64,000 nt of DNA, from NCBI GenBank assembly GCA_943912335.1, contig CALTUD010000003.1, positions 1 to 64,000 of the forward strand. Reading direction: 5' to 3'. The notes beneath the pieces are model-generated. The model worked only from the letters and a program-made list of their open reading frames with translations, was not told where the DNA came from and did no database searches. This DNA is from an uncultured Acetobacteraceae bacterium. GTDB lineage: Bacteria; Pseudomonadota; Alphaproteobacteria; Acetobacterales; Acetobacteraceae. The position numbers and the translations under genes are program-made. Of the stretch, positions 7,766 through 16,085 are shown in pieces (the first letter of the stretch is position 1; every line of letters begins with the position of its first letter).

Positions 7766-8812
7766 TCAGTGTTCGAGGATGTAGTTCACCGTCAGGTCGA
7801 TATCGAAATGGTCGCCCTGCATGTCGGGCGGCACCGGCGGCAGGGTCCGGCCGCGGAACATGCCGGTCGTGGCGCCGTCGAGGGCGAACGAGCCGGACGA
7901 ATCCACGAGCTGCACGCTTTTGACCCGGCCGGAGCGATCGATCTGCACATGCACGTGCGCAGGTCCGCTTTCGCCGCGGGCGGCCGCGTCGGGCGGATAA
8001 TAGAGATGGCGGCGTATCCAGCTATCGAGTTCGTTGCCGTAATCGCTGCTGACGCCCTTCACGCCGATGGCGGCGAAGGGGGTGTTGATATGGCCGTTCT
8101 TCACCAGCGGGCCGAGCGACATGTCGATCGCCGAACCCGATCCGCTAGGGCGTCCGGTGCGTGCGCGGGGTTGTCCTTCCTGCTGGAACGAGAGGTCCAT
8201 CGGGTTGGCGAAGGGGTTGGAGCGCGTGCGCTTTTGCGGTGCCGTACGCAGCGGGATGCGCGACGTGTGCTGCTCGGTCGGTTTCGGCGGCGGAGGCGGC
8301 AGTTGTATCTCCGGGAGGTCCGGCAGCGGCACCGGCGGCGGTACGTCCGGCAGCTGGGTGTCGACCTGTGGTTCCTGTTTTTCAGGCGGGGTCTTTGTGG
8401 CCTGAACCTGCGGCTTGCCGCCGCCGCCCTGATCGGGGCTGTCGTTCTGGCCCGCCATGCCGCTGCTGCCGTAGACCATCTCCACCGCCGCCTGTTCGGG
8501 CGGTGGCTTGAGGCGTGCCTGACGTGCGAACAGGACGGCGAGCCCGACGATCACCAGCGCATGCACGATGGCCGAGCCGCCGAGCATGCGTTCCAGACGC
8601 GTGCGGTTGAGGCGGGTGCGGCGGAGCAGGGGGAGCCCGGCGGGGGGCAGCACGGCGCGCTCCGGGCGCTCGACCGGGCGGCGTACCGGCCCGGTGCGTG
8701 CAGTGGCGGCCCGGATCGCCGGGGCGGGTTCGAACGCGATCTCGCCGCGTCCGGGACGGCGGGCGATCGGAACGCGCGTCATGGCGTGCAGGGAAACGCT
8801 CCGGTCGGCCAT
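7766..8812 (-). CDS. TonB-like energy-transducing protein
   Basis: A 348-residue protein with one N-terminal-side membrane segment (GGSAIVHALVIVGLAVLF), a long Pro-rich periplasmic spacer (VPPPVPLPDLPEIQLPPPPP) and a C-terminal TonB-type fold (SWIRRHLYYPPDAAARGESG, VHVQIDRSGRVKSVQLVDSS). TonB links the proton motive force, via ExbB/ExbD, to outer-membrane receptors. No exbB or exbD is adjacent, so the partner proteins are elsewhere. About 85 residues precede the membrane segment, longer than usual. The start is uncertain; ATG at 8812 or 8782 are both possible. Confidence 0.75.
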   Translation of the reverse strand: MADRSVSLHAMTRVPIARRPGRGEIAFEPAPAIRAATARTGPVRRPVERPERAVLPPAGLPLLRRTRLNRTRLERMLGGSAIVHALVIVGLAVLFARQARLKPPPEQAAVEMVYGSSGMAGQNDSPDQGGGGKPQVQATKTPPEKQEPQVDTQLPDVPPPVPLPDLPEIQLPPPPPKPTEQHTSRIPLRTAPQKRTRSNPFANPMDLSFQQEGQPRARTGRPSGSGSAIDMSLGPLVKNGHINTPFAAIGVKGVSSDYGNELDSWIRRHLYYPPDAAARGESGPAHVHVQIDRSGRVKSVQLVDSSGSFALDGATTGMFRGRTLPPVPPDMQGDHFDIDLTVNYILEH

Positions 8813-8910
8813 CGGCTTGAAACAGAACTCCACGCGATCGCCGGGCACGGCCTGCAAGAAGGCGTATCCTGCCAGTTGCGGCGCGGCTCCGCCACTGCCA
8901 GGAGTGGTGC

Positions 8911-9624
8911 ATGGACGAGCCGTCATTCGTTGTGCCGATCCCTCCGCTGCCGATCTCTCCGCCGCCGGGCCGTCCGATCAAGGACGAGCGGGCTGCGCGT
9001 TCGCATCTGATCGGGGTCGATCACGAGATGGCGGCGCTGATCCGGCGTGTCGGCCGGTGCACGCTGCGGGTGCGTCACGATCGCGAGCCGTTCGAGGCGC
9101 TGGTGCGAGCGATCGCGGGGCAGCAGCTGCATGCGCGTGCGGCGGAAGCGATGCTGAACCGGATGCTGGCGCATTTCCCCGGTGCGTTTCCCGGGCCTGA
9201 GGCGCTGGCGTCTCTGGACGATGCCGCGTTCCGGGCTTGCGGGTTTTCCGGCAGCAAGACGGTGGCGATCAGGGGAGTGTGCGAAGCGGCCGCGAGTGGG
9301 ATCGTGCCGACGCGACGGGCGGCGCAGCGCCTGACGGATGCCGAGCTGGTGTCGCGACTGGTGCCCCTGCGCGGAATCGGCGCCTGGACCGTGGAAATGC
9401 TGCTGATCTTCACGCTGGGGCGGCCGGACATCATGCCGATCGACGATTACGGCGTGCGCGAGGGGTTTCGGCGCATCAAGGGGCTGGAGGTGCAGCCGAA
9501 GCCGAAGGCGCTGCTGGCGGCCACCGAATCCTGGCGGCCGTTCCGGTCGGTGGGCGCCTGGTATCTGTGGCGCGCCGCGGACGAGGCGAAACCGGCCGGA
9601 CGCAGCCCGACCGTTTCGGCCTGA
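8911..9624 (+). CDS. DNA-3-methyladenine glycosylase II (AlkA type)
   Basis: A 237-residue HhH-GPD superfamily DNA glycosylase that removes alkylated bases. Markers are EALVRAIAGQQLHARAA (the 'I.QQ.S..AA' helix), the helix-hairpin-helix LVPLRGIGAWTVEMLLIF and, 20 residues later, the catalytic Asp in IMPIDDYGVREG. It lacks the N-terminal domain of E. coli AlkA and so belongs to the short form common in alphaproteobacteria. It is divergent from the TonB-like gene. Confidence 0.88.
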   Translation: MDEPSFVVPIPPLPISPPPGRPIKDERAARSHLIGVDHEMAALIRRVGRCTLRVRHDREPFEALVRAIAGQQLHARAAEAMLNRMLAHFPGAFPGPEALASLDDAAFRACGFSGSKTVAIRGVCEAAASGIVPTRRAAQRLTDAELVSRLVPLRGIGAWTVEMLLIFTLGRPDIMPIDDYGVREGFRRIKGLEVQPKPKALLAATESWRPFRSVGAWYLWRAADEAKPAGRSPTVSA

Positions 9625-9636
9625 ACCGGAGGGGGG

Positions 9637-10431
9637 TTACCCCTCCAGCCCGATGAATTCGCTGACGATCTGCAGGAATTCGGCCGGTTTCTCGGCGTGG
9701 AGCCAGTGGCCGGCGCCTTCCACCACGATCAGCTTGTGGGGCGGAAACAGCTTGTCCATCGTCTTGAGGTGCTTGAGCTGGAGATAGGGCGAGTTCTCGC
9801 CGGCGACGAACAGGCTGGGGCCGTCGTAGCGCAGTGCCGACATGGCTTCCGGCCAGCCTTCGATGAACGGCATCGAATCGACGATCTCGCGCAGGCCGAT
9901 GCTCCAGCCGGGATGGTCGCCCAGGCGGAGGTTCTGGATCAGCAGGTTGCGCACATCCATGCTGGGGGAGATGTCGGCGAGGAGCTGGTCGGCGCCGGCG
10001 CGGTTCAGCGTGTCCGGCATCGGCATGTGCAGCAGCTTGCGAGCGAGCTGCGAGTTGCCGTGGCCGGTCGGGGCGGGCGGCATGTCGGCCACCAGCAGGC
10101 GGGAAACCAGTTCGGGCCGGGTGAGGGCCAGCACCATGCTGACCTTGCCGCCCATGGAATGCCCGGCCACCACGGCGGGGGTGGCGCCGAGCGATTCCAG
10201 CGTTTCCGCCAGATCGGCGGCCATTTCGGGGTAGTGCATCAGCCCGTGCGGGCTGTCGCCGTGGCTGCGCACGTCCACCGCCAGCACGCGGCGTCGCTGT
10301 GCGAGGCGTTTCTGGAAGAAGCCCATGTTGCGGGCGCGGCCGAACAGCCCGTGCACGAGCACTACGGGCGGGGCGTCGCGGTCGGCGGCATCGGTGGATT
10401 CGGGGCCGCGTTCGATGACGTTGAGCTTCAT
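9637..10431 (-). CDS. Alpha/beta-fold hydrolase (YbfF-like esterase)
   Basis: A 264-residue hydrolase with PVVLVHGLFGRARNMGFF (oxyanion HG), DVRSHGDSPH, the nucleophile elbow AGHSMGGKV, and a C-terminal GAGHWLHAEKP His. The triad is therefore complete. The order of motifs fits the YbfF/abhydrolase-11 esterases; the natural substrate is unknown. Its ATG overlaps the stop of the quinone reductase gene by four bases, so the pair is one transcription unit. Confidence 0.85.
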   Translation of the reverse strand: MKLNVIERGPESTDAADRDAPPVVLVHGLFGRARNMGFFQKRLAQRRRVLAVDVRSHGDSPHGLMHYPEMAADLAETLESLGATPAVVAGHSMGGKVSMVLALTRPELVSRLLVADMPPAPTGHGNSQLARKLLHMPMPDTLNRAGADQLLADISPSMDVRNLLIQNLRLGDHPGWSIGLREIVDSMPFIEGWPEAMSALRYDGPSLFVAGENSPYLQLKHLKTMDKLFPPHKLIVVEGAGHWLHAEKPAEFLQIVSEFIGLEG

Positions 10432-11462
10432 GCCGTGTGCTCCCCCTGGGCGCGATCGAGCACGATCTTGCCGGCATGGCTGCCGCTTTCCATCAGTTCG
10501 TGGGCTTCGCGCACCTGATCGAATGGCAGGACGCGCTCCATCAGCGGCTTCACCTTGCCGGCTTCGATCAGCGGCCAGACGTGTTCGGCCAGCGCGGCGG
10601 CGATCTCGGCCTTGAAGGCGGCGCTGCGCGGGCGGAGCGTGGTGCCGGTGAGGGTGAGGCGTTTGGTCATGATGCGCGCCAGGTTGACCTCGGAGGCGAC
10701 GGCGCCGCTCTGCACCGAGACCAGCACCAGACGGCCGAGATCGGCGAGGGAGCGCAGGTTTCGGTCGAGATAGGCGGCGCCGACGATGTCGAGCACCACG
10801 TCGACGCCGCGCTTGTCTGTGAGCGCGGCGACCCGCTCGGCGAAATCTTCTTCGCGGTAGTTGATGACGGCGTCGGCTCCGAGACCTCGGGCGATCTCGG
10901 CCTTGCGGGCATCGCCGCAGGTGGCGAAGACGCGGGCGCCGAACTGCCTGGCGAGCTGGATCGCGATCGAGCCGATGCCGCTGGTGGCGCCGTGGATCAG
11001 CACGGTTTCACCGGCCTTGAGCCCGCCGGTGCGGAACAGGTTGGACCAGACCGTGAAGCAGGTTTCCGGCAGGGCGGCGCTGTGAATCCAGTCCAGGTTG
11101 GCGGGGCAGGGAAGGCATTGCCCGACCGGCGCCACGCAGAAGGTGGCGTAGCCGCCGCCGTTCACCAGCGCGCAGACCCGGTCGCCGATCGCGAACCGGT
11201 GCGGCACGTCGCCCGGTGGGCCGAGCGCCACGACGCGGCCGGCGACTTCGAGCCCCAGGATCGGGCTGGCTCCGGGTGGCGGCGGATACTTGCCCGCGCG
11301 CTGCATCACGTCCGGCCGGTTCACGCCGGCGGCCTCCACCGCGATCAGAAGCTCCCCCGGGCCGGGCACGGGCATCGGAGCGTCGGCGAACCCCATCGCT
11401 TCGGGCCCGCCTCCGGACGGGTCGTGAGTCACGTGACGCATCGTTCGGCCGGCATTCACCAT
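10428..11462 (-). CDS. NAD(P)H-quinone oxidoreductase, zinc-independent MDR family
   Basis: A 344-residue medium-chain dehydrogenase/reductase of the PIG3/quinone reductase type, which reduces quinones or related enones with NADPH. Features are AAGVNRPDVMQRAGKYPPPP near residue 45, the Rossmann loop HGATSGIGSIAIQLA, GADAVINYREEDF and VLDIVGAAYL. The zinc-binding cysteines of alcohol dehydrogenases are absent. It is translationally coupled to the downstream esterase. Confidence 0.88.
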   Translation of the reverse strand: MVNAGRTMRHVTHDPSGGGPEAMGFADAPMPVPGPGELLIAVEAAGVNRPDVMQRAGKYPPPPGASPILGLEVAGRVVALGPPGDVPHRFAIGDRVCALVNGGGYATFCVAPVGQCLPCPANLDWIHSAALPETCFTVWSNLFRTGGLKAGETVLIHGATSGIGSIAIQLARQFGARVFATCGDARKAEIARGLGADAVINYREEDFAERVAALTDKRGVDVVLDIVGAAYLDRNLRSLADLGRLVLVSVQSGAVASEVNLARIMTKRLTLTGTTLRPRSAAFKAEIAAALAEHVWPLIEAGKVKPLMERVLPFDQVREAHELMESGSHAGKIVLDRAQGEHTA

Positions 11463-11585
11463 CGATTCATCCCTCGTCAGCTAGAAAGGGCCATAGCACG
11501 CCGAGGCTCGTGCGCATCGCGCGTCAGGCAACCGGGAGCCATGCCGACGGTTGTCGGTTCTACGGTGAGGAAAGGAGATCGAGGC

Positions 11586-11825
11586 ATGAGAACCGGTTTT
11601 CATCGCTCGGGCGGTTTCCGGCTGGCCGATCTGGCGGATGGCGGCAGTGCGCGTCGCCGCTCCTTCGCGTTCGCCTCGGGAGGCGGTGCGCCGCCGCCGC
11701 CGCGCACACCGCCGGCCGACGATCCGCCGGAGGAGCCGGTCCCGATCCAGGAGCCGCCGTCGCCGATCCCCGTGCCGCCCGATCCGGGACCGGCGCCGAT
11801 GCAGGTCCGCGTCGATACGATCTGA
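11586..11825 (+). CDS. Small proline-rich protein
   Basis: A 79-residue protein with a strong AAAGGAG site about ten bases before the ATG. The N-terminal 35 residues are basic and mixed; the rest is about half proline with acidic residues (PPRTPPADDPPEEPVPIQEP) and ends QVRVDTI. No membrane segment. Composition suggests an extended linker-like peptide. I do not recognise it, and the GC-rich bias means it could be a chance frame, but the ribosome site argues for a gene. Confidence 0.45.
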   Translation: MRTGFHRSGGFRLADLADGGSARRRSFAFASGGGAPPPPRTPPADDPPEEPVPIQEPPSPIPVPPDPGPAPMQVRVDTI

Positions 11826-12143
11826 GTGCGGGTGGTCGTACAGAGCTGGTTGTCGACGGCACCAGATATTGGGCGCCATCGCGGTCTCGAATGGCCATCG
11901 TCCTGCCACAGGCAGCGGCTTGTCTGGGCGGCGATTGGCGCGAGGATGATCGAGCGGTGACACGCAGGCGATGCAGGGGAGACCGGGCAATTGTTCGGTT
12001 GCGCTCCTCGCGGTGTTTGGCCAGAACGATCGGAAGGGCGCCGGGCGGACGCGGCGCCGATCGGGGTTGATCGCTTGGCAGAGCCGGGTCCGCAGATCGC
12101 CGCATCCCAGCAGGCAACCGGCGCCACGTTCGGGCGCGATCGT
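11826..12143. other. Intergenic stretch with no recognisable gene
   Basis: 318 bases between the proline-rich gene and the chosen start of the ClC gene. In-frame extension of the ClC protein back to a TTG at 11991 is open but reads as low-complexity, non-family sequence. I see no RNA gene or clear promoter. Confidence 0.4.
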
Positions 12144-13952
12144 GTGTCCGGGTGGCTGAACGCGAGCGCCTGGTTCACCCGCGCCCGGGAACACGGCTCC
12201 TCGTTGCGCGGATGGGTGCTGCACGCGCCGATCTCACTGCGTGCGCTGGTGCGTGCGGACGAGATATGGCTTGCGGTTCTGGCCGCGCTTACGGGTGTCG
12301 CCGCCGGATTGCTGGTGGTGGGCATCAACAGCATCACGCTGGTGATGCACCGCGTTCTGTTTGCCCTCGACAATGACGGTCACATGTCCGGCGTGTCGCG
12401 CATCGTGCCCTGGCGCGCCCTGCTCGTTCCGAGCCTCGGGGGGCTGGTTCTCGGCCTGTTCGGCCTTTTTGCCGCCAGGATCAGGCCCGGCCGGCCGATC
12501 GACCCGATCGAAGCCAATGCCTTGTATGGCGGACGCATGTCGTTCCGCGACAGCGTCGTGGTGGTTGTGCAGACGGTTCTGTCCAACGGCGTCGGGGCGT
12601 CGATCGGGCTCGAGGCCGGCTATACCCAGATCGGATCCGCGTTGGCGTCCAAGCTCGGCCGCGCCTTCCGGCTGCGCCGGCAGGACATGCGTGTGCTGGT
12701 CGGCTGCGGTGCGGCCGGCGCGATCGGGGCGGCGTTCGACGCGCCCATCGCCGGGGCGTTCTATGCGTTCGAACTGGTGATCGGCACCTATTCGCTGGTG
12801 AATCTGGCGCCGGTGACGCTGGCTTCGATCTGCGCGGTGCTGGTGTCGCATGTTCTCGGCGGGGCGGCGCCGTCTCTGTCGATCGATCTGCCGCCCGGCA
12901 TCGGCGGTCTGGACTATGTGCCGATCCTGGGGCTGGGCGTGGTGGCGGCTCTGGTCGGCATCGCGGTGATGCATTCGGTGACGACGATCGAGGCGCTGTT
13001 CCGCAAGTCGGGCCTGCCGGTTTGGCTGCGTCCTGCGGTCGGCGGTCTGATCGTCGGCGCGATGGCGCTGATCACCCCGTCGGTGATGTCGTCCGGTCAC
13101 ATGGCGATGCGGCTCGGGCTCGACATGCAGTTCGGGCTGGAACAGGTGGCGATGATGCTGGTGCTGAAGGCGCTGGCTTCCGCCGTGTCGATCGGGTCCG
13201 GTTTTCGCGGCGGCCTGTTCTTCGCCTCCCTGTTCCTGGGCGTGCTGACGGGAACGCTGTGCGGCGACCTTCTGTGGCTGTTGAGCCCGAACGCGCTGTC
13301 GCCCTCCGTGTGTGCGCTGGTGGGCATGAGCGCCATGGCGGTGGCGATCGTCGGCGGTCCGTTGACCATGGTGTTCCTGGCGCTGGAATCGACAGGCAGC
13401 CTGCCTTTGACGAGCGCCGTTCTGGCCGCGTCCGTGGTGTCGTCGCTGACCGTGCGCCGGATCTTCGGCTATTCCTTCGCCACCTGGCGGTTCCATCTGC
13501 GCGGCGAGAGCATCCGCAGCGCGGTGGATGTGGGCTGGATGCGCAATCTGACCGTGGGACGCATGATGCGGCGCGAGGTGCGAACCATTCGGGTCGACAC
13601 CCCGATCGCTGCCGTGCGGCGCGATTTTCCGCTCGGCTCCGCGCATCGCGTGATTGTGGTCGATCAGAGCGAGGCCTATGCCGGGCTGGTGATGGTGCCG
13701 GAGTTGCATGATTCCGAGCGCCCGGCCGAGAAGCTCGCCGATCTGCTGCATCTGCGCGACAGCCTGCTGATGCCGCAGATGACGGTGCGGGAGGCCGTGT
13801 CCCTGTTCGAGAAGGGCGAGGCCGATGCGCTGGTGGTGGTGGACGATCCCAAGCGCCGGCAGGTGATCGGCGAACTCACCGAGCAGCATGCTCTCCGGCG
13901 TTATTCGGAGGAGCTCGATCGCAGCCGGCGGGAGTTGTCGGGAGAGCGATAG
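12144..13952 (+). CDS. ClC-family chloride channel/transporter with CBS domains
   Basis: About 602 residues from a GTG at 12144 (start uncertain). Residues about 35-420 form the ClC membrane core. The selectivity/gating region reads GASIGLEAGYTQIG, with the gating Glu in place of GxEGP, followed by GCGAAGAIGAAFDAPIAGAFYAFE, the conserved Ala-Pro-Ile-Ala-Gly block. SIGSGFRGGLFFASLFLG is the second filter segment. The last 130 residues form a CBS pair (GRMMRREVRTIRVDTPIAA, MTVREAVSLFEKGEADALVV) for nucleotide or dimer control. The gating Glu suggests a proton-coupled anion exchanger rather than a channel. Confidence 0.85.
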   Translation: MSGWLNASAWFTRAREHGSSLRGWVLHAPISLRALVRADEIWLAVLAALTGVAAGLLVVGINSITLVMHRVLFALDNDGHMSGVSRIVPWRALLVPSLGGLVLGLFGLFAARIRPGRPIDPIEANALYGGRMSFRDSVVVVVQTVLSNGVGASIGLEAGYTQIGSALASKLGRAFRLRRQDMRVLVGCGAAGAIGAAFDAPIAGAFYAFELVIGTYSLVNLAPVTLASICAVLVSHVLGGAAPSLSIDLPPGIGGLDYVPILGLGVVAALVGIAVMHSVTTIEALFRKSGLPVWLRPAVGGLIVGAMALITPSVMSSGHMAMRLGLDMQFGLEQVAMMLVLKALASAVSIGSGFRGGLFFASLFLGVLTGTLCGDLLWLLSPNALSPSVCALVGMSAMAVAIVGGPLTMVFLALESTGSLPLTSAVLAASVVSSLTVRRIFGYSFATWRFHLRGESIRSAVDVGWMRNLTVGRMMRREVRTIRVDTPIAAVRRDFPLGSAHRVIVVDQSEAYAGLVMVPELHDSERPAEKLADLLHLRDSLLMPQMTVREAVSLFEKGEADALVVVDDPKRRQVIGELTEQHALRRYSEELDRSRRELSGER

Positions 13953-14231
13953 GCTCCGCCCGAGACAGGTGTGCGATCCGGCTTTCGGGCGTTTGACGAC
14001 AATCGATCATCAGTTTCGGCGCAGTCGAGCATCGTTCACGCTCCCATCGCGGTCGAAGGCGCGTTCGAATCGCACCGTGATCACGAAGTCTTCCACATTG
14101 CACAACAGGCTTTAGCAAATGATCCGCATGGGCGTTGCGCATGCGGTGATTAAAAATCGTGATGGACTCTGATCATGAAAAGAGGGAAGCTCGTCATGGG
14201 TGGTTAAGTCCGAACAATCGGAACACGAAAA

Positions 14232-15005
14232 ATGACCGAAAAAGGTCGCCGAAAGCAGATCCTCAGCGTGCTCGCGGACAAGCCGTTCGCGAGCGTCCGG
14301 GAGCTGATCGACGTTCTCAACGTATCTCCGGCGACGATTCGCCGCGATCTCGACAAGCTTCACGAGGCTGGCGAGGCCAGGAAGGTGTTCGGCGGAATCG
14401 CGCAGCTCGGCTATGCGGCGCGCACCTACGCGCTGCCGTTCGGCGAGAACAGCGATCTGGCCGTGGACGCCAAGGCGGCGATCGCGCGATGCGCCGCAGG
14501 GCTGGTGCAGGATGGCGACATGGTGATCGTCGCCAGCGGCTCGACCTGCTACCAGCTCGGGCTTCTGCTTTCGAACCGCCCCGTCACCCTGCACACCAAT
14601 TCGATGCCGCTGGCGGCCACGATCGGCACCAGCGGCTTGTGCCAGATGGTGGTGACGGGGGGTACGCTGCACCGCGAGCCGGGCATTCTGTTCGATCGCG
14701 AGGATCGTGCGCCGGATTTCCATGCGTCCCGTTTGTTTCTGGGAGCTCAGGGCCTGTGCCCGGAGGGGGTGCTGGAATCGCATCCGCTGATCGTGCGCAC
14801 CACGCGAATGATGCTGGAGCGCACCGACGAGGTGATCGTCGTCGCGGACAGCCGCAAGCTGGGCATCAGGGCGCGGCATCTGACCTGTCCGGTCGAGCGC
14901 ATCTCCACCGTGGTCACGGATGACGGGATCTCGGAGGAGGATCTGGCGGCGCTGCGCGATGCCGGCGTGCGGGTGATGATCGCGGGCGGCGGAGCGACGG
15001 CATGA
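14232..15005 (+). CDS. DeoR/GlpR-family transcriptional regulator
   Basis: A 257-residue repressor-type regulator. Residues 1-55 form the DeoR winged helix (RRKQILSVLADKPFASVREL, NVSPATIRRDLDKL). Residues 75-230 form the sugar-phosphate sensing DeoRC domain, with GLVQDGDMVIVASGSTCYQL and DEVIVVADSRKLG. It probably controls its own unit and the SDR gene 225 bases downstream. The ligand is likely a phosphorylated sugar or polyol. The 279 bases upstream are less GC-rich than the surroundings and probably hold its promoter. Confidence 0.88.
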   Translation: MTEKGRRKQILSVLADKPFASVRELIDVLNVSPATIRRDLDKLHEAGEARKVFGGIAQLGYAARTYALPFGENSDLAVDAKAAIARCAAGLVQDGDMVIVASGSTCYQLGLLLSNRPVTLHTNSMPLAATIGTSGLCQMVVTGGTLHREPGILFDREDRAPDFHASRLFLGAQGLCPEGVLESHPLIVRTTRMMLERTDEVIVVADSRKLGIRARHLTCPVERISTVVTDDGISEEDLAALRDAGVRVMIAGGGATA

Positions 15006-15213
15006 GCGTTGCCTTCGCCGTGGTGGCGATCGTCCCCGCCCTGTCAGGGCGAGCTGGCGCATCGCCACGACCAGATCTCCGGCAGCGCGCAGAGGCGCCC
15101 CGGCGACCCGCCCGTTCTGATCGGTCTCCAAGCCGGACACGACGCGGAACAGCGATCGCGTTCATCCAACGGCGGGGGCGTTTCGTGCGTCCTCGCGTCA
15201 CAGGAGCCTTTCC

Positions 15214-15234
15214 ATGACGGCGATTTTTCCATGA
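15214..15234 (+). CDS. Possible six-residue leader peptide MTAIFP
   Basis: The AGGAG at 15202-15206 is ideally spaced for the ATG at 15214, which opens a six-codon frame ending in TGA at 15232-15234. That stop overlaps the ATG of the SDR gene (15231) as ATGA. The SDR start itself has no ribosome site at normal distance, so it may depend on termination-reinitiation. The peptide could have no function beyond coupling. Confidence 0.3.
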   Translation: MTAIFP

Positions 15235-15986
15235 GTGCCACTTCCATCGAGCGCGCCTTCGACATGACGGGGCGCGTCTTGCTCATCACCGGCGCCGCGG
15301 CCGGGATCGGGCTCGCGACCGCGACGTTGTTCGCCGAACAGGGCGCGCGCGTGGTTCTGCTCGACCGCGCGCCCGCCGTGGTCGATGTGGCCGGGACTCT
15401 GCCGGGTTCGGGGCATGTCGGCATCGTGGTCGACGTCACCGACCCTGCGGCGGTGGAGGCGGCGGTCGGTTCGGTCGACGGCCGGATCGATGTGCTGGTG
15501 AACAGTGCCGGCATCGTACGTCTGGCGCCTGCCGAGGCGGTCACCGCCCAGGACTGGCAGGCGACCATCGACATCAATCTGACGGCGTCGTTCACCCTCG
15601 CTCAGGTCGTGGGCCGACGCATGCTGGCGCAAGGCGGGGGACGGATCGTCAATCTGGCCTCGCAGGCGGCGGTGGTGGCGTTGGACCAGCATGTCGCCTA
15701 TTGCGCGAGCAAGGCGGCGATCGTGGCGATGACCAAGGTTCTGGCGCTGGAATGGGGTCCGTCCGGAATCACCGTGAACTGCATCAGCCCGACCGTGGTG
15801 GAAACCGAACTGGGGCGGCTGGCCTGGGCCGGGGAGGTGGGCGATGCGATGCGCGCGCGGATTCCGACGCGTCGTTTCGCGCGACCCGACGAGATCGCGA
15901 CGGCGGCGCTGTATCTGGCGAGCGGTGCGGCCGGCATGATCAACGGCGAGAACCTCGTCGTCGATGGCGGCTTCACGATCCAGTAG
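15231..15986 (+). CDS. SDR-family dehydrogenase (polyol/sugar type)
   Basis: A 251-residue short-chain dehydrogenase with the full classical set: TGAAAGIGLATA cofactor loop, NSAGI, catalytic Ser in NLASQAAVVA, YCASKAA (Tyr-x-x-x-Lys) and a C-terminal NGENLVVDGGFTIQ. An acidic residue after the second strand (LLDRA) suggests NAD preference. A DeoR regulator directly upstream points to a sugar or polyol substrate such as threitol or galactitol, by inference. Start is the ATG at 15231; see the leader peptide entry. Confidence 0.85.
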   Translation: MSATSIERAFDMTGRVLLITGAAAGIGLATATLFAEQGARVVLLDRAPAVVDVAGTLPGSGHVGIVVDVTDPAAVEAAVGSVDGRIDVLVNSAGIVRLAPAEAVTAQDWQATIDINLTASFTLAQVVGRRMLAQGGGRIVNLASQAAVVALDQHVAYCASKAAIVAMTKVLALEWGPSGITVNCISPTVVETELGRLAWAGEVGDAMRARIPTRRFARPDEIATAALYLASGAAGMINGENLVVDGGFTIQ

Positions 15987-16000
15987 TTTTCGAACATGGA

Positions 16001-16072
16001 AACGGCGCTCCGACCGTAATCGGGGCGCCGTTCCGGAAGAGGATCGCGAACCGGGAGCATCGCTGCTCCCGG
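16001..16072. terminator. Tandem hairpins between convergent SDR and glnA
   Basis: First stem: 16001-16011 (AACGGCGCTCC) with 16022-16032 (GGGGCGCCGTT), eleven pairs with one G-U. Second stem: 16051-16059 (CCGGGAGCA) with 16064-16072 (TGCTCCCGG), nine perfect pairs, followed on the plus strand by CTTTGGTT. They separate the converging transcripts of the SDR gene and glnA. Confidence 0.65.
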
Positions 16073-16085
16073 CTTTGGTTGTCGC

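Noticed and set aside
10437..11825. 462-residue plus-strand open frame opposite the quinone reductase gene
   Set aside because: Mirror frame of a high-GC gene; only its last 79 residues (from 11586) lie outside and have a ribosome site of their own.
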